Of a stretch of 11,779 nucleotides of DNA, positions 1 through 7,625 are shown one piece after another. The stretch comes from Bacteroidales bacterium (GTDB lineage: Bacteria > Bacteroidota > Bacteroidia > Bacteroidales > VadinHA17), in assembly GCA_003518245.1 (NCBI GenBank), contig DOZA01000238.1, positions 1-11,779 of the forward strand, written 5' to 3'. Under the pieces are notes generated by a model. That model made no database searches, was not told where the DNA came from, and saw only the letters and a list, made by a program, of their open reading frames with translations. The translations under genes were made by a program, and so were the position numbers. Position 1 is the stretch's first letter. Each line of letters begins with the position of its first letter.

Positions 1-36
1 TCCGGTTATCAGCCTTATATAAGGCTGATAACCGGA
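1..36. repeat. perfect 36-bp palindrome at the window edge
   Basis: Bases 1-18 are the exact reverse complement of bases 19-36, centred on TATA at 17-20, with no mismatch and no loop. It starts at the first base of the window and lies inside the ClC reading frame, where it would encode the residues before ITGG. A perfect match over 18 paired positions is very unlikely by chance. Its position suggests an inverted-end assembly artefact, although a real palindrome cannot be excluded. Confidence 0.9.
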
Positions 37-990
37 GGCATTGTCCTGGGAATACTGATACTTTTATTGCCCCCTCTTTATGGTGAGGGGTATAATACTA
101 TCAGGCAGCTGCTGAATGGAGATACTGCATCACTTTTTGAGAACAGCTTTTTCGGAGAACTAAGCAATAATGTCTGGTTCCTGCTGCCGTTTATGCTTGC
201 TCTTACTTTGTTTAAAGTAATTGCCAGCAGCTCTACAAATGGGGCAGGAGGGGTAGGAGGTATATTTGCCCCTTCTCTGTTCATAGGCGGTGTTAGCGGA
301 TTTTTTATGGCTCGGCTTATTAATACCTTCAGTGATGCGGGTTTACCTGAAAGCAGCTTCACACTGGCCGGGATGGCAGGAGCTATGGCCGGTATAATGC
401 ATGCCCCGCTTACTGCAATTTTCCTTATAGCTGAAATAACAGGAGGTTATGGATTACTTGTTCCACTGATCATAACCTCGACTGTTTCATATATGACAGT
501 TATGCGATTTGAGAAACACTCTATTTATCATAAGAGACTGGCTCACAGGGGCGAACTGATAACACATGATAAAGATAAGGCAGTACTTACTCGTATGGAC
601 TGGACAAAGGAAATAGAAACAGACCTGATAACGGTAAGTTCAAATGATAGCCTTGGAGAGCTGGTAAAAGTTATCTCGTCCTCGAAAAGGAATATTTTCC
701 CGGTGGTGGATGAGATAGGGGTGCTTGAAGGAGTAGTGTTGCTGGATAATGTCAGGGAAATAATGTTCAACCATGATATTTATGATGAGATTAATGTTAG
801 TGACCTGATGGTAATGCCACCTTCATATATTGATAAGAGTGAAAAGGTTGATCGTGTAATGGATACTTTCAGAAAGACAGGAGCATGGAATCTCCCAGTG
901 CTGGATGGAGGTAAATACCTTGGTTTCCTCTCTAAATCAAGGATCTTTTCCACCTACCGTGACCTGCTGATGGAAGTGTCGGAGGATTAG
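1..990 (+). CDS. ClC-family chloride channel/antiporter with tandem CBS domains, 5'-partial
   Basis: The reading frame is open from base 1 to the TAG at 988-990, so the N-terminal half lies outside the window. The visible 329 residues start in a membrane helix that leads into PPLYGEGY, a typical ClC segment. The chloride-filter motif GIFAP follows at window residues 87-91 (nt 259-273), then the conserved MHAPLTAIFLIAEITGGY helix. After about residue 185 the protein becomes a soluble tail with two CBS domains (about 205-255 and 265-325; the second contains WNLPVLD). In this family CBS pairs bind adenine nucleotides and adjust transport. ClC proteins are inner-membrane chloride channels or Cl-/H+ exchangers. 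The residue that separates the two, the external gating glutamate, is in the missing part, so the mechanism cannot be assigned. The internal TTG at 67 is not a start. The first codons overlap a perfect palindrome and may not be genuine. Confidence 0.93.
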   Translation, partial: SGYQPYIRLITGGIVLGILILLLPPLYGEGYNTIRQLLNGDTASLFENSFFGELSNNVWFLLPFMLALTLFKVIASSSTNGAGGVGGIFAPSLFIGGVSGFFMARLINTFSDAGLPESSFTLAGMAGAMAGIMHAPLTAIFLIAEITGGYGLLVPLIITSTVSYMTVMRFEKHSIYHKRLAHRGELITHDKDKAVLTRMDWTKEIETDLITVSSNDSLGELVKVISSSKRNIFPVVDEIGVLEGVVLLDNVREIMFNHDIYDEINVSDLMVMPPSYIDKSEKVDRVMDTFRKTGAWNLPVLDGGKYLGFLSKSRIFSTYRDLLMEVSED

Positions 991-1025
991 TTATTACATA
1001 AATTGCTGGTGTTGATCTCCCTCTG

Positions 1026-1051
1026 TCCGCCGAAGCTTTAGCGAAGGTGGA
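1026..1051. repeat. REP-like dispersed palindrome (TCCGCC...GGTGGA)
   Basis: The 26-bp element begins TCCGCCGAAGC and ends GAAGGTGGA. The outer arms TCCGCC and GGTGGA pair with one G-T wobble, and a short AAGCTT palindrome lies inside. It sits between the ClC stop and a terminator hairpin. The minus strand in one frame reads FAKASADR, a peptide I recall from spurious ORFs predicted over such extragenic elements in many uncultured bacteria. Only one copy is visible here, so the repeat call rests on recognition rather than on a second copy in the window. Confidence 0.5.
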
Positions 1052-1102
1052 AGATAAACGCCATGAAGGAAGCGAGGAGCCAGATATTTTTTTCACCCCT
1101 TC

Positions 1103-1142
1103 AAAAAAAGAAAAGACCTGCCGGAAACGGCAGGTCTTTTTT
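1103..1142. terminator. bidirectional rho-independent terminator between ClC and tRNA-Lys
   Basis: A perfect 13-bp stem pairs 1111-1123 (AAAAGACCTGCCG) with 1128-1140 and closes on a GAAA tetraloop (1124-1127). On the plus strand it is followed by a T run (1137-1142) that can end ClC transcription. On the minus strand the A run at 1103-1109 becomes a long U tract that can end tRNA-Lys transcription. The stem ends one base beyond the encoded CCA of the tRNA, so it abuts the mature 3' end. Confidence 0.9.
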
Positions 1143-1217
1143 GGTGATCCAGCTGGGTCTCGAACCCAGGACCCCATCCTTAAAAGGGATGTGCTCTACC
1201 AACTGAGCTACTGAATC
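1142..1217 (-). tRNA. tRNA-Lys(UUU)
   Basis: Read on the minus strand this is a complete 76-nt cloverleaf. The 7-bp acceptor pairs GATTCAG with CTGGATC, with one G-U. The D arm is GCTC/GAGC with an AGTTGGTA loop. The anticodon stem is CATCC/GGATG with loop CTTTTAA, giving anticodon TTT at positions 34-36 and A37. The variable loop is 5 nt and the T arm is CTGGG/CCCAG with loop TTCGAGA. The discriminator is A and CCA is encoded. It decodes AAA and AAG lysine codons. A promoter lies just upstream and a hairpin terminator directly follows, so it looks like a single-gene transcription unit. Confidence 0.97.
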
Positions 1218-1243
1218 TCCGGTACCTTTCTTAAAAGGCGATG

Positions 1244-1275
1244 CAAAATTAATAAGTATTTTTTAAACGACCAAA
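1244..1275 (-). promoter_or_regulatory. Bacteroidota sigma-ABfr-type promoter for tRNA-Lys
   Basis: The minus strand carries TTTG at 1275-1272 and TAATTTTG at 1251-1244, separated by 20 bases. This matches the Bacteroidota -33 TTTG and -7 TAnnTTTG consensus. Transcription would begin a few bases beyond, leaving a 5' leader of roughly 20 nt before the tRNA at 1217. It is the best promoter match in the window because both boxes and the spacing fit. Confidence 0.75.
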
Positions 1276-1308
1276 GTCATTCTGTGTTTTTACTGTTTAA
1301 GTGAAATT

Positions 1309-3078
1309 CTATTTAATGTTTTCACTTATTCTAATATAAAAAGGGAATATCTTCCTGCCGTCAGCAGACTGTAACCAGCATTCAACCATATATTTACCCC
1401 TGGGTATATAGATATTTTCAATTATTACTTCAGATGAACCTGGCTCTTTTATGTCAACAGTTCTTTGAAGAGGGGCTATCTTAAGCACCAGCTTACCTAT
1501 GGTATTAATTTTCTCTTTGAAGTTAATGCTTATCTTATATTCAGATGATCTGATACATTCAATATGCCAGTAACCAAAAACTTCATCCTGTGCCCATATC
1601 CCAGGCTCTCCACCAGCATCGTTCCTGTTCAGGATGATTTCTTCTTCCATATCTGATCCAATAATGGCATACTGTGCCTTAAGCTTTTCATTATGAATAA
1701 TATCCATATACCAGCTATCAAACTCTTCTTTCAAATGTATTAATTTATCAGGTTCAGTGGAAGATATATCATTTATTTCATAAGGATCAGTGCTTATATT
1801 AAACAATTCAAGCTTGCTTTCTTTATCATATGATGTATGCCCAACCATTTTAAAGTCTCCTTTGCGTACGGAAATATTCCTGTACGGTTCAGGATACCCC
1901 CTTTGCCAATTACTTATAAGGGCCCTTGCATCAAAAATGCCTGTCTTCTTGCCTTCTATGATTGGCAGAAAACTACTTCCGTCTATTTTGTTCCTATTTT
2001 CATACTCAATATTTGCAAGATCCAGTACCGTGGGTAAAACATCTATATGTGCCAGTGTTTGAGTAATACTTTTATTGCCAGAACCGGGAAGTACAATAAA
2101 AGCAGGTACTTTTACCCCTCCTTCATAGACTGATCCCTTACGGTTTCTTAAACCGCACCTATACCTGTTCTGAGCGGGTCCGTTATCTGTCAGGAAAATG
2201 ATAATTGTATTTTCAACCAGTTGTTTTTCCCGGAGTGCTTTAGTCAACAAACCAATATTATCATCAATATTGCTTACCATTCCATATACTCTTTTAGCAC
2301 TCTCCATGTCTCTATCAGTCATTGATTTGGAAAGAAATTCCTCCTTTTCTTCCTCCCTGAGATCATTCACAAGTTCGTTATATATTTCCAGATATCCACC
2401 TGGCACTTGCAAAGGAGCATGAGGAGCATTGAATGCCAGGTAAAGGAAAAAGGGTTTATCAGAATTATCTTCTATAAAGTCAATTGCATAAGAAGTAAAT
2501 ACATCCGAGCAGAATCCTTCAGTTTGTATTCGTTCATTATTAAAGTATAGTACAGGGTTAAAATATGAGCTGTCAAATTTGTAGAAATTATCTATATCTC
2601 CTACCTGTCCTATGCCTCCACTCTTATGATACAGGGATACGTCAAAACCCTGGTCCGATGGTCTGAAAGGGTAATTATCACCCAGGTGCCATTTTCCAAA
2701 CATCGCTGTTTGGTAGCCATTATCACAGAGTATTTCAGCTATGGTAACTTCCTCTGAAGCCATAGTTGCACCACCATTATAAGTATCATGAATACCTGTT
2801 CTTACCGAATACCTGCCGGTCATCAGTGACGAACGTGTAGGAGCACAGACAGGAGAAACATAAAAATTTTCAAGCAGGTATGCCGAGGAAGCCAAGCTGT
2901 CAAGTACCGGTGTTTTAATATAAGGATTACCAGTATATCCTATGTCTCCAATACCTTGGTCATCAGTTACGATAAGAATGATATTAGGATTCTTATCAGG
3001 CTTATCTATTACCTTATTGTTGCACGCCTGAAAAAGCATTAGTGTTATAATTAGGAGGAGGTAAGGGGAGGTTCTCAT
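1309..3078 (-). CDS. formylglycine-dependent sulfatase, exported lipoprotein
   Basis: This 589-residue protein belongs to the type I sulfatases, which hydrolyse sulfate esters, often on polysaccharides. The chosen ATG at 3078 begins a lipoprotein leader (MRTSPYLLL...FQAC, Cys19). A longer frame to 3120 only adds unrelated residues. Metal ligands are visible as DD at 39-40 and DN at 298-299. Signature I is PVCAPTRSSLMTG with Cys78, which would be oxidised to formylglycine. Signature II is GYQTAMFGKWHLG with K129 and H131, and H220 lies in APHAPL. From about residue 480 a beta-rich C-terminal domain (GIWAQDEVFGYWHIEC onward) resembles accessory domains of Bacteroidota arylsulfatases. The substrate cannot be read from sequence. 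No formylglycine-generating enzyme, glycoside hydrolase or SusC/D pair is in the window, so it is not in a visible polysaccharide locus. It follows the antiporter after 60 bases and may be co-transcribed. Confidence 0.95.
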   Translation of the reverse strand: MRTSPYLLLIITLMLFQACNNKVIDKPDKNPNIILIVTDDQGIGDIGYTGNPYIKTPVLDSLASSAYLLENFYVSPVCAPTRSSLMTGRYSVRTGIHDTYNGGATMASEEVTIAEILCDNGYQTAMFGKWHLGDNYPFRPSDQGFDVSLYHKSGGIGQVGDIDNFYKFDSSYFNPVLYFNNERIQTEGFCSDVFTSYAIDFIEDNSDKPFFLYLAFNAPHAPLQVPGGYLEIYNELVNDLREEEKEEFLSKSMTDRDMESAKRVYGMVSNIDDNIGLLTKALREKQLVENTIIIFLTDNGPAQNRYRCGLRNRKGSVYEGGVKVPAFIVLPGSGNKSITQTLAHIDVLPTVLDLANIEYENRNKIDGSSFLPIIEGKKTGIFDARALISNWQRGYPEPYRNISVRKGDFKMVGHTSYDKESKLELFNISTDPYEINDISSTEPDKLIHLKEEFDSWYMDIIHNEKLKAQYAIIGSDMEEEIILNRNDAGGEPGIWAQDEVFGYWHIECIRSSEYKISINFKEKINTIGKLVLKIAPLQRTVDIKEPGSSEVIIENIYIPRGKYMVECWLQSADGRKIFPFYIRISENIK

Positions 3079-3138
3079 AATAGCATAATATGTTAAGTGG
3101 TTTAATAGTATTAAATACAATATTCCAAACTTTCAAAT

Positions 3139-4722
3139 TCATTTATTCTTATTGCATATATGATCAGCCAGTCCTACGCCAGCTTCGGTATACAGGTTAT
3201 ATACTAAATCAACCCCGAGTTTCTTCAGTTGTGCTATATCATCATCAGGTTTGGCAGTAGCAGCTATCCTTCCCTGGTAATCAATGGTTTTCAGCTCTTT
3301 TAGAGCGAATACATTAGACTTTTGATCATCCATACAAAGGACAACCAGTTTTACCTGCCTCTTTTCTTGCTGCATCTCATTTACCCTCTCCCAGAATTCA
3401 ATATCAGTAGCATCATCCTGGATGACATTCCTTCCCATGCTGCGGTGGTATTTAACAGTATCAGGATTATAATCCAGGGCCAGCACTTGCTGTCCGTATA
3501 CTTCTTTTAACTGATCATAGGCAGATGTACCAAGCAATCCCATACCAAATATCAACACTTCGGCATCCTCTACATCGATGGTACGATCATATACTAGTCT
3601 GTGCTTTGTCTCTAACCTTTTAAGAAAAGATCTTATCTTGTTATATATCTGGTGTGAATAAGAGTTAAGGGGTGAAGAAATTACAAAGCTGATTGACAGT
3701 GAGATAGCTATGATGCCTAACCATTCATATGGAAGCCAGTTATTTGCTGCTGCTACTGCGGTAATGATAAGACCGAATTCAGAGTAATTGGCCAGGCTCA
3801 GGGATGTGAAGTAGGAGGTGAGAGCCCTCATACCAAACCTGGTAAAAACAAGGAAATATAAGATTACCTTGAAGTTTATGGCCAGTGCAACAAAAAGTGA
3901 AATAATAAATATATCTAATGTTGGCATTACTGAAAGGCCTATAGACAGGAAAAAACCAATAAGAAAGAAATCCTTGAAATGCATAAGCAGATTTGCCATC
4001 TCTTTTGATTTTGGATGGCCTGATATAAGTATACCCATTATTAGAGCTCCAAGGTCAGGTTTAAGGCCAACAAACTTGAATAATTCAGCTCCCGGGATCA
4101 GGGCAAGGAAAAAGCCGAAAAGAATAAGCAGCTCTCCATGACCTATTTTCCTGTATATAAAAAACACAACCGGTTTGATAAGAAACAGTATCACAGGGAC
4201 CGTAAAAACCCACAGGCTGGGTAATTTTTCTGCTGTTAAAACCAGGAAGATAACAGCAAGAAGATCCTGTATGATCAATACAGCTATTGCTGTTGTACCA
4301 TGCATTGAAGTGCTTTCACCCCTGTCGTCCAGTGTTTTAACAGCAAATACAGTACTTGAAAAACTTAATGCAAAAGCTATCAGTAAAGCCTGGGTCACAT
4401 TGAAATTTTCAAATGGCCCGATATTGCACAACCCGGCAAGCATAAGCAAGCCTGCAAATAGAAGGGTGATAAGTGTCATATGTATTATTGTACCACCATA
4501 TACTTCCCTCCTGATAAGGTTTTTTATTTTGAGTTTCAGGCCGATGGTGAAAAGCAGGAGCATAACACCAAGGTCAGATACCGTTTCAACAAACGCTCCT
4601 GATTCAGCTCCCATATAATTAAGAACAAAACCTGCAATAAGGTATCCTACAAGCGGAGGCAGACCTACAAGTCTTACCACAAATCCAAATACGAAAGCTA
4701 TTGTTAACCAGATAGGATCCAT
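3139..4722 (-). CDS. CPA2 cation:proton antiporter (Kef/YbaL type) with RCK domain
   Basis: This 527-residue inner-membrane protein starts MDPIWLTIAFVFGF, the usual N-terminus for its subfamily. About 12 hydrophobic helices fill residues 1-350. The LPPLVGYLIAGF segment (21-32) and the IIQDLLAV helix with Q152-D153 are typical of CPA2 exchangers, which swap K+ or Na+ for protons. From about residue 387 there is a Rossmann-type RCK (TrkA-N) domain with GMGLLG at 393-398 and an acidic residue (D417) ending the second strand, suited to NAD(H) or nucleotide sensing. A short segment (ETKHRLVYDRT) links the two parts. The length fits the YbaL-like group that lacks a second C-terminal RCK lobe. It starts 11 bases after the hydrolase stop, so the two are probably translated from one message. 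Ion specificity is unknown. Confidence 0.94.
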   Translation of the reverse strand: MDPIWLTIAFVFGFVVRLVGLPPLVGYLIAGFVLNYMGAESGAFVETVSDLGVMLLLFTIGLKLKIKNLIRREVYGGTIIHMTLITLLFAGLLMLAGLCNIGPFENFNVTQALLIAFALSFSSTVFAVKTLDDRGESTSMHGTTAIAVLIIQDLLAVIFLVLTAEKLPSLWVFTVPVILFLIKPVVFFIYRKIGHGELLILFGFFLALIPGAELFKFVGLKPDLGALIMGILISGHPKSKEMANLLMHFKDFFLIGFFLSIGLSVMPTLDIFIISLFVALAINFKVILYFLVFTRFGMRALTSYFTSLSLANYSEFGLIITAVAAANNWLPYEWLGIIAISLSISFVISSPLNSYSHQIYNKIRSFLKRLETKHRLVYDRTIDVEDAEVLIFGMGLLGTSAYDQLKEVYGQQVLALDYNPDTVKYHRSMGRNVIQDDATDIEFWERVNEMQQEKRQVKLVVLCMDDQKSNVFALKELKTIDYQGRIAATAKPDDDIAQLKKLGVDLVYNLYTEAGVGLADHICNKNK

Positions 4723-4733
4723 TCAGGTTTATT

Positions 4734-5660
4734 TTAATATTTCTTAGCCTGTTCGGCCAGTTCAAATCCTTTTTTTCTTATCAGTTGTCGTACTTCCGGC
4801 CTGTAAAGTACCGGGTTTGAATGGTTGAAATGGATAAAATGTATCCTCTTTTTTACCTCTGCTTTTTCATTTTTAAAGAGTTCAATTGTTTCAATAATAA
4901 ATGGATGAGGTATCTCTTCCATATTTTTTCCTCCCAGTTCACCATCTGAATAGAAAGTGCCATCAAGGAAGGCCAGGTCGGATGATCTAACCATTTTAAT
5001 GATACTTTTATTCCATCTGTCCCATTTGTCAATATCAGGGATAAACAGATATTTTTTATTTCCCGTATTTATCATATAAGCCCCTGTTTCAGAATATTCA
5101 TCACGATGGGGTACCGTAAAGGTCCTTATTGTTATTTCTTCCGACAATGCCAGCTCTGATCCCTCCATTATCTCTACCGGTATGATGTTTTCAAGTCGTA
5201 CAAGCTGATCCCATGGCCCGTTATTCTCAAGGAAATGCTTCATGCGCGGGAGAGCATAAACGGTCAATCCCTTTGTATTCATTACCTCACGGCCAAACTG
5301 CATAAGGCCGGTATAATGGCCTATATGGGCATGACTTACAAATATTGCCCGGGGGAGGTAATCATACCTGTCAGATGTAAGCTGCCTGAAAAGATGTAAT
5401 TGTTCTTTTATGTCAGGCGTAGCTTCAAACAAATACCATTGCTGTGATACAGGATCAACCAGTGCCAGGGATACCACATTCCTTCTCATAGTAGGGTCTT
5501 CCCATGCTTTATTGCAACATTCCTTTGTACAGCCCATATGCGGGTAGCCGCCATCCTGTGCAGTGCCCAGAACGATAATATATGGGTTTTCCTGTGCAGA
5601 AAGGGGTAGGGGCAGGATTAAGAAACAGATTAATATGTATTTAAACACAGTGTTAAACAT
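4734..5660 (-). CDS. exported metallo-beta-lactamase-fold hydrolase, PqqB-like
   Basis: This 308-residue protein begins with a signal peptide (hydrophobic 6-20, likely cleavage after SAQ) and should be periplasmic. The mature N-terminus reads YIIVLGTAQDGGYP followed by C44, C48 and C49, the layout of PqqB-like proteins. The metal motif is SHAHIGHYTGL (H110, H112, H115), and the usual aspartate of HxHxDH is glycine (G114). Later candidate ligands are PHRDEYS, FIPDIDKWD and HFIHFNHSNP. Despite the family name, no other PQQ biosynthesis gene is nearby, and a signal peptide would be odd for a cytosolic cofactor pathway, so a role in PQQ synthesis is not supported. It is the first gene of the minus-strand cluster, with the antiporter 11 bases downstream. 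The true substrate is unknown. Confidence 0.88.
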   Translation of the reverse strand: MFNTVFKYILICFLILPLPLSAQENPYIIVLGTAQDGGYPHMGCTKECCNKAWEDPTMRRNVVSLALVDPVSQQWYLFEATPDIKEQLHLFRQLTSDRYDYLPRAIFVSHAHIGHYTGLMQFGREVMNTKGLTVYALPRMKHFLENNGPWDQLVRLENIIPVEIMEGSELALSEEITIRTFTVPHRDEYSETGAYMINTGNKKYLFIPDIDKWDRWNKSIIKMVRSSDLAFLDGTFYSDGELGGKNMEEIPHPFIIETIELFKNEKAEVKKRIHFIHFNHSNPVLYRPEVRQLIRKKGFELAEQAKKY

Positions 5661-5946
5661 TAATTATGATTAATTATGGTTGTAAAAATAGAGAAATAAT
5701 GGATTAATAATAAATGCTACTAAAAAAGTCTCTATCTTTAAACGGTCTAAAAACATTGGATGTATAAATTTACAACGGATCTGGTCAAGTAAATAATTGC
5801 GGTAGTATTACTGAGGTTATCCTTAAATTAAAACTCCGGCATTTTATTGCCAGGGTTTATTCATTATAAATATATTAAAGTTAATTTTCACCTGGCGATA
5901 TATGTATAATATTTTAAGCCAGGTACGGATAAAAATATTAAGTACT
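5661..5946. other. divergent intergenic region
   Basis: About 286 AT-rich bases separate the minus-strand hydrolase cluster from the plus-strand methyltransferase and must contain both promoters. I see no perfect TAnnTTTG element. The nearest match for the methyltransferase is TAATTTTC at 5882-5889, without a convincing TTTG at the expected distance. No stable hairpin, repeat or protein-like frame stands out. Confidence 0.5.
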
Positions 5947-6720
5947 ATGAATAAAGAAAACGCATCAATTCACGACTTTGATTTGGATTTAATATGCGAA
6001 TATTTTTCTGCAATAGAACGACAGGGACCCGGCAGCCCGGAAGTAACGATTAAGGCATTGAGCTTTATAGATAATCTTACCGGTGAATCACGTATTGCCG
6101 ACATAGGCTGTGGAACGGGCGGTCAGACAATGGTGCTGGCACAGCATGCACCGGGATATATCACAGGCATTGACCTGTTTCCTGTTTTCATTGACCTGTT
6201 TAATAATAATGCCGGCAATCTGGATCTGCAGGACAGGGTAAAGGGTATCGTCGGCTCTATGGATAATCTCCCATTTGAGACCGGTGAATTAGACCTGATC
6301 TGGTCAGAAGGTGCAATATATAATATAGGTTTCAGGCGAGGCCTGACCGAATGGCGTGAATACCTAAAAGAAGGAGGATATATTGCTGTTTCGGAGGTGT
6401 CGTGGTTTACCGAAGAAAGACCTGCTGAGATCAGTGATTTCTGGTTGGATGCTTATTCTGAAATTGATATTATTCCAAATAAGGTTTTACAGATGCAAAA
6501 AGCGGGATATGTTCCCATTGCCAGTTTTATACTGCCTGAAAACTGCTGGATAGATCATTTTTATTCACCCCAGGTTAGCGCACAGGAAGATTTCCTGGAG
6601 AAATATGCCGGAAACCAAAAAGCCGAAGAGCTGGTAGCAAACGAGCGTCACGAGGCTGAAATATATCACAGGTACAAGGACTATTACGGCTATGTATTCT
6701 ATATAGGAAAGAAGATTTAG
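5947..6720 (+). CDS. class I SAM-dependent methyltransferase (SmtA-like)
   Basis: The protein is 257 residues from the ATG at 5947. An ATG at 5902 is in frame but adds 15 residues not expected in the family, whose members start near MNKENxSIHDFD. The Rossmann motif I is [10 protein letters not shown] (DIGCGTG at 52-58), and GIDLFP ends the second strand as the SAM-ribose-binding region. The segments [33 protein letters not shown] and the C-terminal [12 protein letters not shown] belong to a well-conserved Bacteroidota/Firmicutes small-molecule methyltransferase group. The protein is cytosolic with no signal peptide. The methyl acceptor is not known to me. It converges on the nitroreductase remnant, 19 bases away. 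Confidence 0.92.
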   Translation: MNKENASIHDFDLDLICEYFSAIERQGPGSPEVTIKALSFIDNLTGESRIADIGCGTGGQTMVLAQHAPGYITGIDLFPVFIDLFNNNAGNLDLQDRVKGIVGSMDNLPFETGELDLIWSEGAIYNIGFRRGLTEWREYLKEGGYIAVSEVSWFTEERPAEISDFWLDAYSEIDIIPNKVLQMQKAGYVPIASFILPENCWIDHFYSPQVSAQEDFLEKYAGNQKAEELVANERHEAEIYHRYKDYYGYVFYIGKKI

Positions 6721-6739
6721 AAAAGGAGTAAAATTCTTC

Positions 6740-6946
6740 TCAACTGATTCTGTTTACAAATTCATATAGTTTTTTCCTTAGCCTGGGCTTAGTTTCATAA
6801 TCCCTCGAATTTTCAGGTAGCATTAAAGGATTACCCGGTTTCCCGATAGCTATGAATGAAGCCAGTTCGTATTTATCGCTGTCAATATCAAAAGTTTCAT
6901 ATGTTTTTTCAGGATTGAATCCTCCCATCTGGTGTGCCTGGCGACC
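6740..6946 (-). pseudogene. C-terminal remnant of a nitroreductase-family gene
   Basis: Only about 68 residues remain. The frame begins directly after the TGA of the upstream gene and reads GRQAHQMGGFNPEKT, then ASFIAIGKPGNP and RKKLYEFVNRIS. The HQMGGF motif, the IAIGxPG strand and the closing basic RKxLxEFV are typical of the last third of flavin nitroreductases (usually about 190-210 residues). The FMN-binding N-terminus (RxSxRxF region) is absent and its expected place is occupied by the YCII lipoprotein gene. An internal ATG at 6928 could allow a 62-residue product, but it would lack the active site. A deletion remnant is the simplest reading. Confidence 0.78.
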
Positions 6947-7444
6947 TCAAATAGTAATTCTGTCTGATTGAATTGTTGCGTGCAATTCGTTGAGTTTCTG
7001 CAATGCAGCTGATCCGTACCAGGTATGAAGCTCTATCTTCAGTACACCTGCCCTAATGGCAGGATCAGATGCAGTTAGTTTTTCAGCTTCCTCAATACTT
7101 GATACATTAAATATATATATACCACTTAGATCACCTTCGTCAAGAAATGGTCCTGCAAGTATTAATTTTCCCATCTCAGCCAGCCTGGTAATATTATCCA
7201 TATGTGCTTTTTGTAGTATTGCCGCTTCGGTGCTGTCTGCTGAACTTTTGTCGCCCCTCAGAAGAAATGCCATAACATATTGTTTCATACCATAAGGATC
7301 TGCACCAAGCTTTTTTGCCAGTACGGAGTCATAAACAGGCTCTCCTTCCTTAAGATCAATATTTTTATTACCTGATCTTTGATTATTACATCCTGACAGG
7401 AATAGTATTAAAAGAAGAACAGAAAGTATTTTTTTTGTTTCCAT
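6947..7444 (-). CDS. YCII-domain lipoprotein
   Basis: This 165-residue protein has a lipoprotein signal (METKKILS... with LSGC, Cys19), so it should be anchored in the envelope. A YciI-like alpha-beta domain fills about residues 54-145: YVMAFLLRG, HMDNITRLAEMGKLILAGPF, then GIYIFNVSSIEEAEKL and SDPAI. The central histidine and the SDP aspartate are the conserved polar residues of the YCII family, whose biochemical role is poorly known. Exported YCII lipoproteins are seen in Bacteroidota, while classic YciI proteins are cytosolic. The upstream region is very AT-rich, with only imperfect promoter matches. Its TGA stop is directly followed, in the same frame, by the nitroreductase remnant, so the last few residues (QSDRITI) may come from a deletion junction. 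Confidence 0.85.
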   Translation of the reverse strand: METKKILSVLLLILFLSGCNNQRSGNKNIDLKEGEPVYDSVLAKKLGADPYGMKQYVMAFLLRGDKSSADSTEAAILQKAHMDNITRLAEMGKLILAGPFLDEGDLSGIYIFNVSSIEEAEKLTASDPAIRAGVLKIELHTWYGSAALQKLNELHATIQSDRITI

Positions 7445-7625
7445 ATTTTTTGTTTAAAAATATAAAAAATAGAAATTAATTACCCACTTTAACTTAAATA
7501 AATTGAGGGCATTAGAAAATCACTACATGTAAATCGTATTATTTTGTATAAAAAAATATAAGAAATTTAAACAATCTCGGATTCACTTGTGTTTTTCTAT
7601 CAAACGAATCACAAAAACACAAGAT

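Noticed and set aside
932..1177. An 81-residue minus-strand reading frame over the ClC end, REP-like element and tRNA
   Set aside because: It crosses the terminator and the tRNA gene and includes the FAKASADR peptide of the REP-like element. It has no coding support.
1309..3078. Sulfatase as part of a polysaccharide utilisation locus
   Set aside because: No SusC/SusD pair, glycoside hydrolase, sulfatase-maturing enzyme or hybrid sensor lies in the window.
4734..5660. Assignment of the metallo-hydrolase as PqqB of PQQ biosynthesis
   Set aside because: A signal peptide is present, the metal motif differs, and no pqqA, pqqC, pqqD or pqqE is in the window. Only the fold and family resemblance is supported.
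5902..5946. Earlier ATG at 5902 for the methyltransferase
   Set aside because: The 15 extra residues are unlike family members, which start near the ATG at 5947.
6706..6735. AGAAGATTT / AAATTCTTCT inverted repeat at the methyltransferase end as a terminator
   Set aside because: The stem is AT-rich and bulged and lacks a clear T tract, so it is too weak to call.
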